DNA from: Macrothele yani | Lineage: Eukaryota; Arthropoda; Arachnida; Araneae; Macrothelidae | Direction of reading: 5' to 3' | NCBI GenBank assembly: GCA_039090855.1 | Contig: CM077011.1 | Span: 21,577,001-21,641,000 of the forward strand | DNA: 64,000 bases | Part shown: piece after piece, positions 10,905 through 22,677 of the stretch | Numbering within the stretch: position 1 is the first letter of the stretch | How the letters are laid out: each line of letters opens with the position of its first letter | The notes under the pieces: generated by a model | The model's input: the letters and a program-made list of their open reading frames with translations, nothing else | Database searches by the model: none | What the model was told of the DNA's origin: nothing | Position numbers and translations under genes: made by a program

Positions 10905-11265
10905 TAAATAAAAAAATATTTGTCCAAATGAGTGTCGTCACCGTCAGAGGAAAAATATTTGTTGAAATGAGTGTCGTCAGCGTCAGAGGAAAAATATTTG
11001 TCGAAATGAGTGTCGTCAGCGTCGGAGAAAAATATTTGTCGAAATGAGTGTCGTCAGCGTCAGAGGAAAAATATTTGTCGAAATGAGTGTCGTCAGCGTC
11101 AGAGGAAAAATATTTGTCGAAATGAGTGTCGTCAGCGTCAGAGGAAAAATATTTGTCGAAATGAGTGTCGTCAGCGTCAGAGGAAAACATTTGTCGGAAT
11201 GAGTGTCGTCAACGTCAGAGAAAAAAATATTTGTAGAAATGAGTGTCGTCAGCATCAGAGATTGT
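10905..11265. repeat. 39-bp minisatellite
   Basis: About nine copies of a unit around ATTTGTCGAAATGAGTGTCG then TCAGCGTCAGAGGAAAAAT. Because 39 is a multiple of three, several frames stay open through the array and give 13-residue repeats on both strands. The openness is a by-product of the period. Units vary slightly (GTCGAA, GTTGAA, GTCGGA). Confidence 0.92.
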
Positions 11266-11669
11266 TAGTCTTACTGTGCAATGAAAACAAAGAGGCATTA
11301 CGCAAATGAAGAATGTTTCACTAGAAGGTAAATTTTTATTTCGTTCTAGAACTACTTGTATCTTTTAACCATTTAAAAGTAAGTAATGCATTATTCTTGC
11401 TTTCTGCGCCGATAAATAGCAAAATATAGATGTTAAACCATTATGTGGAGGTAATACATTTGCCATTTCAAATGTTTTGCACACTGCGCAGGCGCTGCCT
11501 GTAGAATGATCCAATCTCTCCAATCGTTGCGCCAGTTGTGAATCAGAATTCAGTATAGAAAGCTGTGTCTACGTTTTCTAGCTAATTTGTTCCTGTTCCT
11601 AAAAGTTCTGCCTAGAAACGGAAGAAGAAAGGGAGTCATGTCAGATCTCGCTTAGTAACCAGCGATCGT
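11266..11669. other. No recognisable gene
   Basis: Short AT-rich interval between the minisatellite and a mariner remnant. It may contain the 5' untranslated part of that mariner, but no terminal repeat was seen. Confidence 0.4.
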
Positions 11670-12420
11670 ACATTAAAATTGAAGCTTTGTGAGGAAAATC
11701 CCAGATTGGAATTCATAAAGCTTTGTGTGAAGTTTGTGGGGTTAGTGTACAGTGTCACTGCCCAATGTCGGGAAAGCAACGAAGACTACCCAAGAAGCAG
11801 CCGCCTATCAGAGGCAATGGACTACAGTTCTGTGGTTATCGTCAACAGCAGTATTTTGGAAGAAGATCGACGGAAAACTAGGGAAGAGATTGCATAGGAA
11901 GCAAACATGTCTCTAACGCTTCTCTTTTCGGAATTTTAACTGAAAAATTACAGAAGAGAAAAATGGCTGCCAAATGGGTTCCGCATAATCTCAGTAAAAA
12001 TCAGCGAGCAGTTCGCAAAGGGATCCCAGAAGAATTGCTTCAGCGGGACGGGACAGAAGGCGAGCAGTTTATGGACAGAATTGTTACTATAGACGAAACC
12101 TGTATACAAGATTTTGAACCAGAACTGAAATCTCAGTCCGCTCAGTGGAAACATCTAGAATCACCTCGCGAGAAAAAATTCCGCCGCCAACAATCGAAGG
12201 TTAAGCTGATGATGGCCTATGACAAGGTTGGAGTGATAGTAGTAGACAGAGTTCTCGAGGGGACCACTGCAACAGCGGAATACGACAGAAGGTTTCTGCA
12301 AAAATGTCTTGCACCGAAAGATTCTTCGAAGAACACTTCGACTACCCTCGTGAATGCATTTCACAATTCGATTCAGGAATCACAGCGACTGCCTTTCACT
12401 AACTTACAACAGGAAATAGC
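11670..12420 (+). pseudogene. Mariner transposase remnant (N-terminal and first catalytic part)
   Basis: EEDRRKTREEIA ends at an in-frame stop near 11895; after a frame change, KMAAKWVPHNLS is followed by FMDRIVTIDETCI near 12068-12110 and QSAQWKHLESPREKKF. These match the mariner series 'EEDRR.T..EIA', 'WVP..L', the first catalytic Asp box 'RIVT.DET' and 'QS..W.H..SPR.KKF'. The frame 11963-12679 stays open past 12420, but its last third no longer resembles mariner. The second and third catalytic Asp segments are missing, so the copy is 3'-truncated or replaced and cannot be active. Confidence 0.85.
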
Positions 12421-12832
12421 TGCCAGACGTTCCGTGGGTTCCATTGACTATATCCTACTTATTATTTTTTTTATTAATGTGATGAACCTTTTATGTAAGA
12501 AACATCATCTAAGCTTCGGTGTAAGAGCTAACATTTTTTCACTGATAAAACAGGACCGCGATCAAGTTTGTAATAACAGCAGACATGGTATATATTGTAT
12601 ACCTTTACAGCCTGACCAAACATTTGTTTATATAGATTCTACACTACGGACGTTAGGTGTGAGATTGTCAGAACAGTAGTACGACTTAAAAACGGGGTTA
12701 CGTCAACCGCCCTAGCACGTACTGTAAATCAAGGTCAATATGGCCTACGTTGGGATAATGTAAAACCTCTCGCCTTCACTGTTAACAGACATGTTTACTG
12801 AGTCATTGTTTAACACCTTGTTTACTGATATA

Positions 12833-14038
12833 CACTGAAGAGCAATTGAATTCGAGATACCTATCTAGTAACGTGTAGCAGCAGCTTTCGCCCTGATGAC
12901 GGCGGCGATTCGTCTCGGCATGGACTCGACAAGACACCGGAAGCATTGGGAAGCCATACGGATCCACGGCCCCTGAACAATCTCTCGCAGTTCATGAAGA
13001 TTTGATGGAGGGGGTCATAGCCTCGAACATCTCTCTCGATGACACCCCAGATGTGCTCGCTGGGATTGAGGTCAGGTGACCTAGCTGGCCAAGGAAGCGA
13101 GGTCACGCCGGTGCAGTGTTCATCCAACCATTCGGATACAATTCGGGAGCGATGGCACGGTGCATTGTCTTGTTGCAGGATGAGGTCCCCAGTGGGATGT
13201 TGAAGACGCACAAACGGGAGCAAATGGTCATCCAGGATATCCCAGTAACGTTGACCTGCAAGGGACGATATCACACGTACCAGGGGGTCCCATTTCAGTC
13301 CACGTAAATAGTCCCCAGACGAGAATTCCACCCCCACCAGCTTGAAGAGTGCCCTGCTGGCAAGAAGGATCCATCGCTTCATGTGGTTTGCGCCGTACTC
13401 GTATCCTGTCATCCGCATGTACCAACGTGAATCTCGACTCATCAATCCAGGCAACATTTTTCTACATGTCTAGGGTGCAGTGGCGATGTTCCCGCTCCAT
13501 GCTAATCTTTGCACCCTGTGATGTGCGGTCAGCAGCGGTATCCTCGTGGGAAGATGGCTTCTGTACCCCATAGCAAGCAGATTGTTCTGGATGGTGTAGC
13601 TGTTTACACGTTTGTGTGCGCCAGCGTTAAATTGCCGAGTGATTTCTTGCACTGTGGCCCGTCTATCCGCTGTTACAATGCGAGCTAGCCGACGATAACC
13701 CCGCTCATCCACACGCAGTTGGCCCTTACACGGACGGTTTTACCGGATTCGATGTACACACTGTGCACCCGTGACACGTTGGCTCGTAAAAATCCGAGTG
13801 CCTGCACGACTCCCGAGATGGAGTGATCTATCCGTCAGGCCCCGACAATGTGCCCACGATCAAATGCGCTTAGATTATTTGTCTTACCCATACTGCATCA
13901 GACTCTGTCTGATTCCCGACGCATCACTTCTTATATTGTCGGATCGCTGTATATATCATGCCGTTTCCGTTTACAGAGCCGCCCACGGCGCCGCATTGGC
14001 ATAACGGCAGCTGTCTCTAATTCAATTGCTCTTCAGTG
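12833..14038 (-). mobile_element. Tc1-like transposon, nearly complete, with TIRs
   Basis: A 1.2-kb element whose ends match as inverted repeats: CACTGAAGAGCAATTGAATT from 12833 and its complement ending at 14038, each next to a TA dinucleotide (12831-12832, 14039-14040), the expected Tc1/mariner target duplication. It carries one transposase reading right to left. Length and end structure are those of a full copy, and only frameshifts appear to disable it. It sits between two mariner remnants with no sign of being split by them. Confidence 0.9.
12861..13712 (-). pseudogene. Tc1-like transposase, frameshifted (DD36E spacing)
   Basis: The N-terminal part (13470-13712) has RRLARIVTADRRATVQEITR and then RQF, a Tc1 helix-turn-helix. 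The first catalytic segment DESRF (near 13440) runs into VHADDRIRV in a different frame. The C-terminal part (12861-13457) has LILQQDNAPCH, WPARSPDLNPSEHIW and VIERDVR. All three acidic catalytic positions can be read, but in at least two frames. I count 36 residues between the second Asp (QQD) and the Glu (NPSE); 34 is classical Tc1, while 36 is reported for the DD36E/Incomer family. A restored frame is not implied. Confidence 0.85.
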
Positions 14039-14040
14039 TA

Positions 14041-14440
14041 TGTTGCAACTATGATCATCCTAGCTAGATACCACAACCATGGCGACTCTGTCTTAACTTA
14101 AAAACCCCGATTTGTTAGCTAAGACTTTAATCTATGAGTATTTTGGTGTTTTTCTCTATCTGTGTGAAATGGTACATATGTTTTTTGCGAGTTATTCATT
14201 AGGGTGTGTGCTTTTTTGTTGCACTTCTGTGTTAGGGTAAGAAATAAATAAACAAACGGGGGTAGGGGGTGAATATGTATCTGCTCTTCATACATCGCTG
14301 GCACTTTCGGGTTGAAATTGAGCTTGGAACAAGCTCGAAAGATCTAGCCATTTTAAGTTCTTCGGCTTTTATCTATGCATATTCTTTTAGTGTAAGTACA
14401 CATTTTTAACTAAGGCATGTGTGTTAAATGGAAGATTTCA
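14041..14440. other. No recognisable gene
   Basis: Nothing recognised between the Tc1-like element and the next mariner remnant. Confidence 0.45.
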
Positions 14441-14865
14441 GTGGATCGTGCTGAGACAGAGGTGACTTATTATTGCTAACATGCTCGAAGCTGGTGTCAT
14501 CATTTTGTACTGCAACGTGAGGCCGTATGTTGCCCGTACGTAAGACACATTCTGGAAAATTATTAATGGGAATTGCTTCTCCACGCGCCATACAGTCCTA
14601 AACATGAACCCACCAGACTACGACTTTTTCCCAAAAACTGAAGAACCTACTATGCGGGAAACGATTCAGTATGATTCAAGATGTTTCTAATGAGGTGTCC
14701 CGAGTAATCCGACGCCTCAACGATGAAGGTGTGGCGACTGGAATACAAGACTTGCCCAAACGTTGGGTTGCTGTCATAAAGAAACATGCAGATTACTTCG
14801 AAGGCCTGTAAATGTATGTTGCGAAATAAATTCGTTGCTTACGTGATAACCCAGGGTGTTCAAAT
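14440..14865 (+). pseudogene. Mariner (SETMAR-type) transposase C-terminal remnant
   Basis: Near 14515 a degraded CNVRPYVART resembles the second catalytic segment 'DNARPHVART'. Near 14605 PPDYDFFPK resembles '.CDYDLFPK'. From 14688 the frame reads SNEVSRVIRRLNDEGVATGI and QDLPKRWVAVIKKHADYFEG before a stop near 14811, which matches the C-terminus of SETMAR-like mariners. Frame changes separate the three pieces. No 5' half is present. Confidence 0.8.
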
Positions 14866-16076
14866 CTTTTAAAATAACTCTCGTAATATAGGTAAATAAG
14901 AATATTAATAATAATTTCCAGCAATATTTATTTGATTATTTTTGCACGGGGTGCTGCACAAATTTTAAAAATGAACTCAACACATTTAGCGATATAAAAA
15001 AATTATTTTGTAACACCTCTCACTACCTCGAAAACAATTTCCCGGCATGCCACTGTGTACACCGAGCCGTTCGAAGTATACCCTTTTTGTGTTGCTAATT
15101 CTCGTCTGATACAAAAACAGCGTACTATTTATATTTTCCTTCTTGCGCGGCTATATTTGCTTCTAATGTAGAGAATACTTTGAAATGAAGTCTACGTCCT
15201 GTTGGATCTAAAATCATATTAATAAAATTAACTTCAAAAACGGGCTAATACGACTCCTTTCTTTTCATCATTTTTACACGTGTGGTTTATTTTTGTGTAC
15301 TTTATTAAGCGCAAATGCAGAAACATGATGTTTTGTTATGCCATATTAATTATAGTTCTTTTTCTCTAGAAATATCGCCATTTCTTTAATTTAATCAGTT
15401 ATCCGAAAACTGAATTTTTCGAAATAACTTGACCCTATATCCTTCGGAAAATTGATGCTTTCTTGTCCTTAGTGCCATTTTGCTGTATTGGAAGGTGAGC
15501 GCTTGAGAGTTTCCATCATTCCTTGAAAAGAGGAAACACAAGCTAACAGCTCATTTTCTAACAAGTGCATAGATAATTGTACATTACTTTGAGCTGGCGA
15601 GGGGTCTTAGCGCACGTTAGCGGGGCTAAGGTAAGCTGAGCCTTTTCTACTTTTCCTGGTTGGATGATTAGAGAATCAGGGCAAATATATTTTTAGATAA
15701 TTCTTGAACAGAAAACAGTGAATACTGTGTTTTATAACTCAGCATTTTCAAAAGAATAAGACTGTAGGGTCGGATCACTTAGTTGAGCGTCTCACGAAAC
15801 ATAAAAGTTACTGAAAAGTTTCAGGACTAATTTTCTACAAACGATACCATTGGCGCAATATATTCTCTACTGTAGAAAATGTAAACTATCAAATATGAAC
15901 CGGTTTGGTGCCATGCTTCAGCACTGTGCACAAAGCGGTTCTATTAAAAAGTGGTGTTAAACTTGGTGCCGTAAATTCAACACGACGTGGATTGAAGTAC
16001 TGAGCAAATACTGGCGATGGGACAGTTCACGTCAGTTGGATTACGTCTGAAACAGGTAGTATATATGCTGTGGTAA
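14866..16076. other. No recognisable gene
   Basis: About 1.2 kb of AT-rich sequence without a motif I recognise. Confidence 0.5.
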
Positions 16077-17511
16077 CAGTTTATTAGGTACACTTGTCAT
16101 CGTCACATACATGAATTAATGCAACACGTAAGACGCCATGTATCCGAACTGGGAGATCATCTAGTCGAGCATCAATTCGCGCACGATTTTGGTTGGTTGG
16201 CTGGTGGATTTTTATGGCGGAAGGGCCATGTTTGGCCATACAGCGCCAGACCCAAGACCCGCACGAGTTTGGGTCATAATGGGCCAAACTAGTAAACTGG
16301 ACGACTTTAAACGCGTCATCATAATTTGCTTCAGGCGTGCATGTTTGTGCATATCACAAACGGTTGTCATCCTCGTCTTTTTACGTACACCTGCACCAAA
16401 GATTTATGGTCAATGTTACGGCAAGAAATAAATCTTCAAGCATAGACCAAAACAGCTTTCAGCTCAGAGGATCACAGCAGACCAGCCAGAGAGAACTGTG
16501 CAAACAAACAGATTGCATACAACCAGTTCAATTCGTTCAGAATTCAACATTAGTGTTGTCATCCCCGAATGTGTCAGGTATCAGATCATGTCGGGAATGG
16601 CCATAACAGCCGTTAACCATGTCGTGTGTCGACGTTGTCAAAACACACGAAACAGCGCCTACACTGGGCACAAAAGCATCGAAACTGGACCGTTGCGCAT
16701 CCCGGAGAAACTTTGCATGGATGAACGAATCAAGATTAATTCTGCATAATGCCAATGGCACAATTTGAATCTGGCAAAGCAACATAAGGCATGTCATGTG
16801 GGGACTATGTGATGGTCTGGGAAACTTTCTTCTGGTACACATTTGTCCCACCTGATATGCATCGGAGGAAATGTAAACTTCACAGTGTGTGTGCGTGTGT
16901 GTGAACATCTTTGTCGACGAACTTCATCCCTTCATGGCCTCAAATTACTCTCGTGCAGAGAGACACGGTCAGCAGGACAACGAACCCTCTGACAAGGCTC
17001 GTAGAGACACTAAATGATTTCAAGATTATATCTGGAAGTTTCCCTTGCTTCGCTGGTCTGCAGAGTCTGATGATTTCAAGGTCATATCTTGGCGTTTCTC
17101 TTGCGTCGCTAACCTACAGAGTATGATGATTTTAAGATCATATCTTGGAGTTTCCCTTGCTTTGCTGGCCTGCAGAATCTGATGATTTGAAGATCATATC
17201 TTGGAGTTTCCCTGGCTTTGCTGGCCTGCAAAATCTGATGATTTCAAGATAATATCTTGGAGTTTCCCTTGCGTCTCTGGCCTGCAGAGTCTGAAAAATG
17301 TACACTCCATGGAAGATCTCTCCGATGAGGTGGAGCCGGCATATCCCTGAGAGACGGTGCTTCAGCCGAATCTTTAGCAACTGCGCAACTCAATCACTTC
17401 TGTATGGTACTTGTACGATTATAATTATATCCTGCACGCTTCCAGCATCTGTAGCCGTTCTGTTACAAGGGCGGTACTAATCGCTGCCAAATAAGTGTAC
17501 CTCATAAACTG
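16077..17511 (+). mobile_element. Tc1-like transposon remnant with internal minisatellite
   Basis: The ends are inverted repeats: CAGTTTATTAGGTACACTT at 16077 and the complement of CAGTTTATGAGGTACACTT ending at 17511. Inside, on the plus strand in shifting frames, FAWMNESRLIL near 16713 matches the first catalytic segment 'DESR..L'. ELHPFMASNYS near 16918 and GQQDNEPSDKARRDTK near 16968 match the second. RWSAESDDF near 17055 matches the third, 'WPAQSPDLNP'. The third segment is then repeated as a 56-bp minisatellite (17015-17294). The downstream transposase C-terminus is not recognisable. Similar TIRs (ATTAGGTACAC) are known from Tc1 elements of fish, lampreys and arthropods. Confidence 0.8.
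17015..17294 (+). repeat. 56-bp minisatellite inside Tc1 transposase
   Basis: Five copies start with TGATTTCAAGATCATATCTT or variants at 17015, 17071, 17127, 17183 and 17239, exactly 56 bp apart. Each unit includes TGGCCTGCAGAATCTGATGA, which reads WPAESDD, a decayed form of the Tc1 'WPAQSPDLNP' catalytic segment. Confidence 0.9.
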
Positions 17512-17785
17512 GAATCTCATTGTATATAACATTATGATTCATCGTTAACCGAAGAAATGCTTCGCAGTCATCTTAAAAACATGACAGGCATTCATTCAAA
17601 AACCAAGACCCATTACAAGCATTTGCAAATGTCTGTCTTACAAAAACAAAATGTCCTTTTCGCATATCATACAGCTGCTCTTACTTGCCCTATAATTTTA
17701 ACCTAGTGCAAGCTACATTTTTTGTTTTTTCTCAGCGAACTTGTGAACGTATGTTGATTACCTCTGATGTGAGCCTAACGTAATT
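17512..17785. other. No recognisable gene
   Basis: Short interval, nothing recognised. Confidence 0.4.
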
Positions 17786-17955
17786 TTTTTTTTGCGGTTC
17801 AACGGCCACAGTGTGCAAAACCTTTAGGCTACATAAGAAGTGGACTGTTCCAACCGTAAGACAAACACATCATCACAGCATCATGCAAGACTTAAAGCAG
17901 GGCTCATCTCGGAATGATAATCAGAAACCAGCTACTCAGACCACACGGCCACCAT
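17786..17955 (-). mobile_element. tRNA-derived SINE, family A (very degraded)
   Basis: T run, then GGTTCAACGGCCAC, CCGTAAGACAAACAC and CATCTCGG...GATAATCAGAA...CCA in the order of family A. The tRNA head is almost unrecognisable. Confidence 0.7.
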
Positions 17956-18299
17956 TTTAAGAGATCTGGAGGAATTTCGAATTTTACTATTTGACTAAGG
18001 AGCTAATTAAGTGCACACACGTTTGTTCTGATATCGCTTACTGAAAACACACGCTCTACCATTTATGTGAGGTTTAACCAAAAGCGATTTTTACAGTTTA
18101 TTAAATTATATGCTTGCTGTACTGCTTTTGTAGCATTATTATCTACTGCTCTTCGTTTGGTAACCTTTTTCTAAGAATTAGGCATAGCAAATATGAAATT
18201 AAATATTAACACATAACATTTTCGAATGTCTGCGGGTTTCAGTGTTATATGCAAATAAATCTAGAAAAATCTATCAAAAAAAACATCTTAAAAAAATTG

Positions 18300-18625
18300 C
18301 AAAAAACACAACGCAAAATGGAAAGTTCCCTATGACTTCAAGATAAAGTAAAGAATGCAGATATAAGATCCAGAACAAAATGTTTAGACATAGGTGAAAA
18401 TATACCGAATTTGAAGTGGAAATGGGCTGGCCATATAGGAAGAATTGAAAATAATAGATGGACTAAGGTAAAAACAGAACAGTGACCATATAAAGGAAAG
18501 ACAGGAGTATGAAGACCAGAGGGAAGATGGGTGGATGATATAAACAAAACTGTAGGAAAGTTGTGTAATAGACAAGCCTAGGACAGGAACATTTGGAAAG
18601 AGATGAGGAAGGCCCATAGCCTCAA
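18300..18625 (+). pseudogene. RTE-like RT C-terminal remnant
   Basis: The plus strand reads LKWKWAGHIGRIENNRWTK, then after a stop RPEGRWVDDI and DRNIWKEMRKAH. This matches the C-terminal tail of RTE-like reverse transcriptases (KW.WAGH..R...RW, GR...RW.D, W). At least two in-frame stops are present, and no upstream RT core survives. The copy at 30.6 kb has the same motif series. Confidence 0.75.
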
Positions 18626-19206
18626 TTGGCGTTATAAAAAGTGTTACAAAAAGGAGATACAAACAAATCTCATATGGTAACTATATCCTAACAGATATAT
18701 CCTTTAATACTTCTGATACGGCCACATATAACACATGCTCTCAACACCTTTTTGTACGAAAACGTGACCTCTCAAGCATTCATGCATTTGCCAGTAATTC
18801 ATCTCTCGATGAAATGCAAGTTTTACGCGGGTACAATGTTCACGCTATTAGTAACAAACGTTACGCAAGCTTCTGCTCTTCACGTTATTAAGGACTTTAA
18901 TTGTTGAGAGGAGCTCAATCATCGGTAACACCAGTATGGAATAATACTAGAAGAATTGCCCCTTACACGAACTTTAAAGAGACTGCCATCAGCGAAACTG
19001 TCGAAATTCTCTCCCGCAAAGTAGCATGCAGTGACATGATCTCTACTGAACTACCAATGGTTTGGCATGCATTATTAAAAGACGGGAACACGTGCATTAT
19101 TAACACTGTAATTACGTTCTAAAAGTTTCACAAAATATGCTCGTGATGTCACCCACATAATTTTCAAAAATCATCTTTGCTCCTTATGTGTTCCAATTCC
19201 CTGCAT
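18626..19206. other. Unassigned; possibly Penelope 3' flank
   Basis: It ends at a Penelope-type terminal sequence. The frame 18901-19122 has no recognised motif, so any link to a Penelope body is a guess. Confidence 0.3.
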
Positions 19207-19295
19207 TTTTATGTCTACCGTTGCCTTGAAAAAGCCTCCCAGTGGAGTGCGAAAGCTTGGCGAATCTCTGTGATTATTACACCATAAAAATAAAC
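19207..19295 (+). mobile_element. Penelope-like element terminal fragment
   Basis: GCCTTGAAAAAGCC, a short hairpin (CTCC/GGAG), then GCGAAAGCTTGGCG and an ACACCATAAAAATAAACG tail. The same arrangement terminates both Penelope copies at 57.1 and 59.65 kb, where the hairpin is CACAA/TTGTG and the flank CGAAAGCTCGGCC. Confidence 0.65.
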
Positions 19296-19609
19296 GGATT
19301 TAATACGCTATATGCGTTTCTTGAGTTTTCATACTAAAATATTATTTTACAAATTAAAACTGAATAATAGATATTTCAAAGAGTTCTGCATGTTCAGAGT
19401 TCCTACCTTGTTGGTTTGTTCTCCCGGAAGATTATACTGCTGTTATCCTTTCACCCAGCGTTATTACGGCTCGGCCTTTGAGTGCACCTGCACTAGGTTT
19501 TATCCACATATGAATATGTTGGCCAGCTGTGCTTGAATGTTAAGATCTTCACAGAACAGTTTTGAACGTAATGCTGACACAATCTTGAAGGTATACTTCA
19601 AAATACAGT

Positions 19610-19978
19610 CAAATACAAATAGATATAAAAAAATTAAAATTTGAGGTTTTTTAGGAATTTATTAATACTTAATTACTTAAATCACACGTTTGAAATACCT
19701 ATTATTCAGTTTTAGTTGGGGAAATAATATTTTAGTATGACTGTATAATTGAGCGCCTCTCAAGAATTAAATTCCTTAATAACGTGTGTTACTAATAGTT
19801 GGTCTCGCAAATTTTGCGCTTCCTGAGGTTTTGCACCCAAGTTCAAAGCTACAATAATAAGCCTCCATAACGAATACTCGAAAATAAGTAGAGCCGCAAT
19901 ACAAATAGATTTAAAAGAATTACAATTTGGGTTTTTTTTAGAATTTGTTAATACTTAATTACTTATATCACAAGGTAA
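19610..19978. repeat. Direct duplication, about 283 bp apart
   Basis: 'ACAAATAGAT' then 'TTAATACTTAATTACTTA' with similar sequence between occurs at 19616-19682 and 19898-19966. Only this part of the unit is well conserved. Confidence 0.7.
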
Positions 19979-21392
19979 AAATATATTTAAACGCAAGGTA
20001 AATTATCTATCACATCTAAATACAAAGATCCTGTAGATATTTCGGTGAATTTTTGCATTTCACTTAGAGAACGTATGCAAAATTCCATGTATTGTGCTAC
20101 GATGAAGTTAGTTTTAAAAGGATCATGTCGAACTTCATGAATAAATGTATATCTTCGCCAAAAATTAGTTATTGATCACACCCGGGGGAAGGGAGTTAAA
20201 AATGCAATCCCGTTAGCTTAGAGGCCCACATTATTGATTTGCAGCAGTGTTTTTAGCTGTTCCCGGAAAAGTGTTAGCTCCCCGAAAGAGAACGATCTTT
20301 CACATTATGGGCGTTTTCTTCGAGGAAAATATCCCTCAAGCTTTTTCTTTCACACCAAACTTTCATAACTGTTTTTTTATCTTCCATTTACGTCACTTCT
20401 TCCTTATAATATTCACCATATTCTTTAATTGCTGCCAGATATAAAAGACTTCTTTTTTTTCTGCATGCCATTAAAAACTTGTTGGCAGAATTATAAGTAA
20501 AAGAAAATTGAAGAGATTGAGCAAGAAATAACTTACCACTCCTTCGAAAAAGTACAATTCAAAAAGAGACTAAAAAATGCATCTCGGAACGCCGACGGCG
20601 AATTTTTGCCCCAATTATCGACCAAAACTTTTCATACGTATCGGAAACACGTTGCAGAGTGCAGGGCTAGTTTGTTTTGAGACGGGGGGTATCGATACTT
20701 TAAAGAACTTTCGCGAGTGCTGACAACGGTTTCGAAGCTTGAAGCCGCCGCCTCCTTTTTTTCCATCAGTCACGAATATTGACCGAGTCTCACGGAGCCA
20801 ATGATTTATGTACCACGTGGCCTAATGCAGCGTCCAATGCACAGTCTGTCATTATCTTCCTCCGGCAGATTCCGCATACACACGCAGATCCCTTCCTTTA
20901 CTTTTTTCGCTTTATCGCATCCGTCCAGTCGCGAAAAGAACTGCAGATTGGTGTGGTACAATCACAGCTGGAAAATACGCGGTATTTTCCGAAAATTTCC
21001 TATAAAGCCATTGTGACATTTTAGTATTTTGAACAACTAAGGGCACAAATCTCTCCGGAAGGGAGAATGGTAAGCAGGAAACTACTCCTCCCATGAGGTT
21101 CATACTCTGTTTTAACGGAAATTGAAATCCATTGGAGATGTTTAACGTAAGCTCTTCTCAGTCGATTTCACCCGTAGCATTTCAAAAGGTTGGAAAATAT
21201 TTATATCTGGAAGATATTTATATCTATGCAAGTGTTACAAGAGTAGGATTCAGAAAATGAACGAACAAATCCTACTTTCGGATCATTATGCGTAATGTAC
21301 AGGAGTGAATCGGAAAGGAAAGACATTTTGTGAATTAAAGTAATACAGTCTTTTGGGCTACGGCGGTGAGTATATAACTATGGTTTCTCCTC
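19979..21392. other. No recognisable gene
   Basis: Nothing recognised. Short frames around 20779-21103 overlap on both strands without a family signature. Confidence 0.5.
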
Positions 21393-21407
21393 TTTCCTAT
21401 TGAACCG

Positions 21408-21818
21408 GAGCCGTGGATGGATTAGTGGTTAGCGATTCATACTGTCAATAAAGGGTCCCCAGGTTCAATCCTGGGCTGATCTTCCAGAGATAGTGTGGTT
21501 TCTAATAATGGCTGAATATCTGCCGTGCATCGGAAGAGTACCTTAAATGACTGCCCCCGGGTTGGAACCGCCGGTTACGTTGGGTATCCATTCCTACTCC
21601 ACCCTGACTTTTTCTCACTCCTCTATGAGCAAAATTGTACTTGTACGGTGGCGCCATCTCTCACTTACAAATTGTGCTGTCAAAGGCTCTAGACTTGCTC
21701 TCACTCCTTCCGTTTCTGTGCCCTGTAAAAAAGGCGGACCCGCTGTAGGTGGTTTGGGCCTAAACCTCCTTTGTGGATGGACACCCTACATGAAAATGCT
21801 TGGCTGTCTCTCATAAGA
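21408..21818 (+). mobile_element. tRNA-derived SINE, family C, with 15-bp target duplication
   Basis: A 411-bp insertion flanked by perfect TTTCCTATTGAACCG repeats (21393-21407 and 21819-21833). The head reads GCCGTGGATGGATTAGTGGT with B box AGGTTCAATCCTGG, a tRNA-like Pol III promoter. The 411-bp body ends before the right repeat with no long A tail. A relative with the same type of head sits at 41254. The perfect duplication indicates insertion by target-primed reverse transcription, fairly recently. Confidence 0.92.
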
Positions 21819-21833
21819 TTTCCTATTGAACCG

Positions 21834-22677
21834 CTGTTGAATTGAGCGTCGCAATAAGGTTATTTGGGAAAAAATTGATCAAGCCAGCTGAAATTGACAG
21901 AAAATCGTAGGCAATATGATAAGTGCGCATGGGCCAGAGAAAAGTTTTTGAATAGTTTTAACCCTTTAACGACCATAACCTCCCTTACATCCAAACTACC
22001 ACGACAGCCCGTAAACGTCCTTCTAGAGTAAGATTGGATTTCCTACCCACCTGTTCTTTGAATTTACACGGTCGCTACGGTATTACCAGCGGTTGCACTC
22101 AGTCATCATTATTTCCGCTAAATAAATAAGTAGAGTGTCGATATCTCCCCGGGGAATATTATTTAGAGATCGCATGCCTTCTCCACGGAAGAATGCAAAT
22201 CTTCCCAGGCAAACGTCTTAAGGTTAATGCACACCAATACAACAGATCGAAAGTTCCTTGTGGTGGCAGAGTGCTAATCCTTCTTGTGAACTTGAAAAGG
22301 TGAGGAGAAAAATTCTGAAAAGCGGAATAGACAACTACAGGCGTTATGGTATTATCAGCGATACAGGAAGCCTGGGTACTGGTCGGTAAATGGTTAAATC
22401 TGATTGAACAAGTGTGGCTGACGAAGCTCCAATCAGGGCGCGATTCGAACTCAAGAACACATCGATCGGGTGAACTTCCTTAATGAAGGAGACAGAAGGA
22501 TTACTCTTTGTGATGTGGTTGAAACAGCTAGGCATAAGTTAATTTTCTGCCATTGCAATGGTACATAACAACCTGGTATATCTGAAAGTGTGTTCCAGGA
22601 GGGTCACGAAAGAACTGACCGATGAAGACAAAAAAGTAAATGGAGATTTCCACCTAGTTTTTTTAGCCTTGTAAACA
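21834..22677. other. No recognisable gene
   Basis: Nothing recognised. Confidence 0.45.

Noticed and set aside
10905..11265. CRISPR-like array
   Set aside because: Units are contiguous with no unique spacers, and the surroundings are eukaryotic transposon remnants.
10780..11309. Overlapping frames of 136, 99 and 79 codons across the minisatellite
   Set aside because: They exist because the 39-bp period is divisible by three. The same repeats are open on both strands.
12421..12679. C-terminal half of the 238-codon frame as a mariner catalytic domain
   Set aside because: After about 12420 the translation no longer follows mariner motifs (no second or third catalytic segment), so it is read-through into unrelated sequence.
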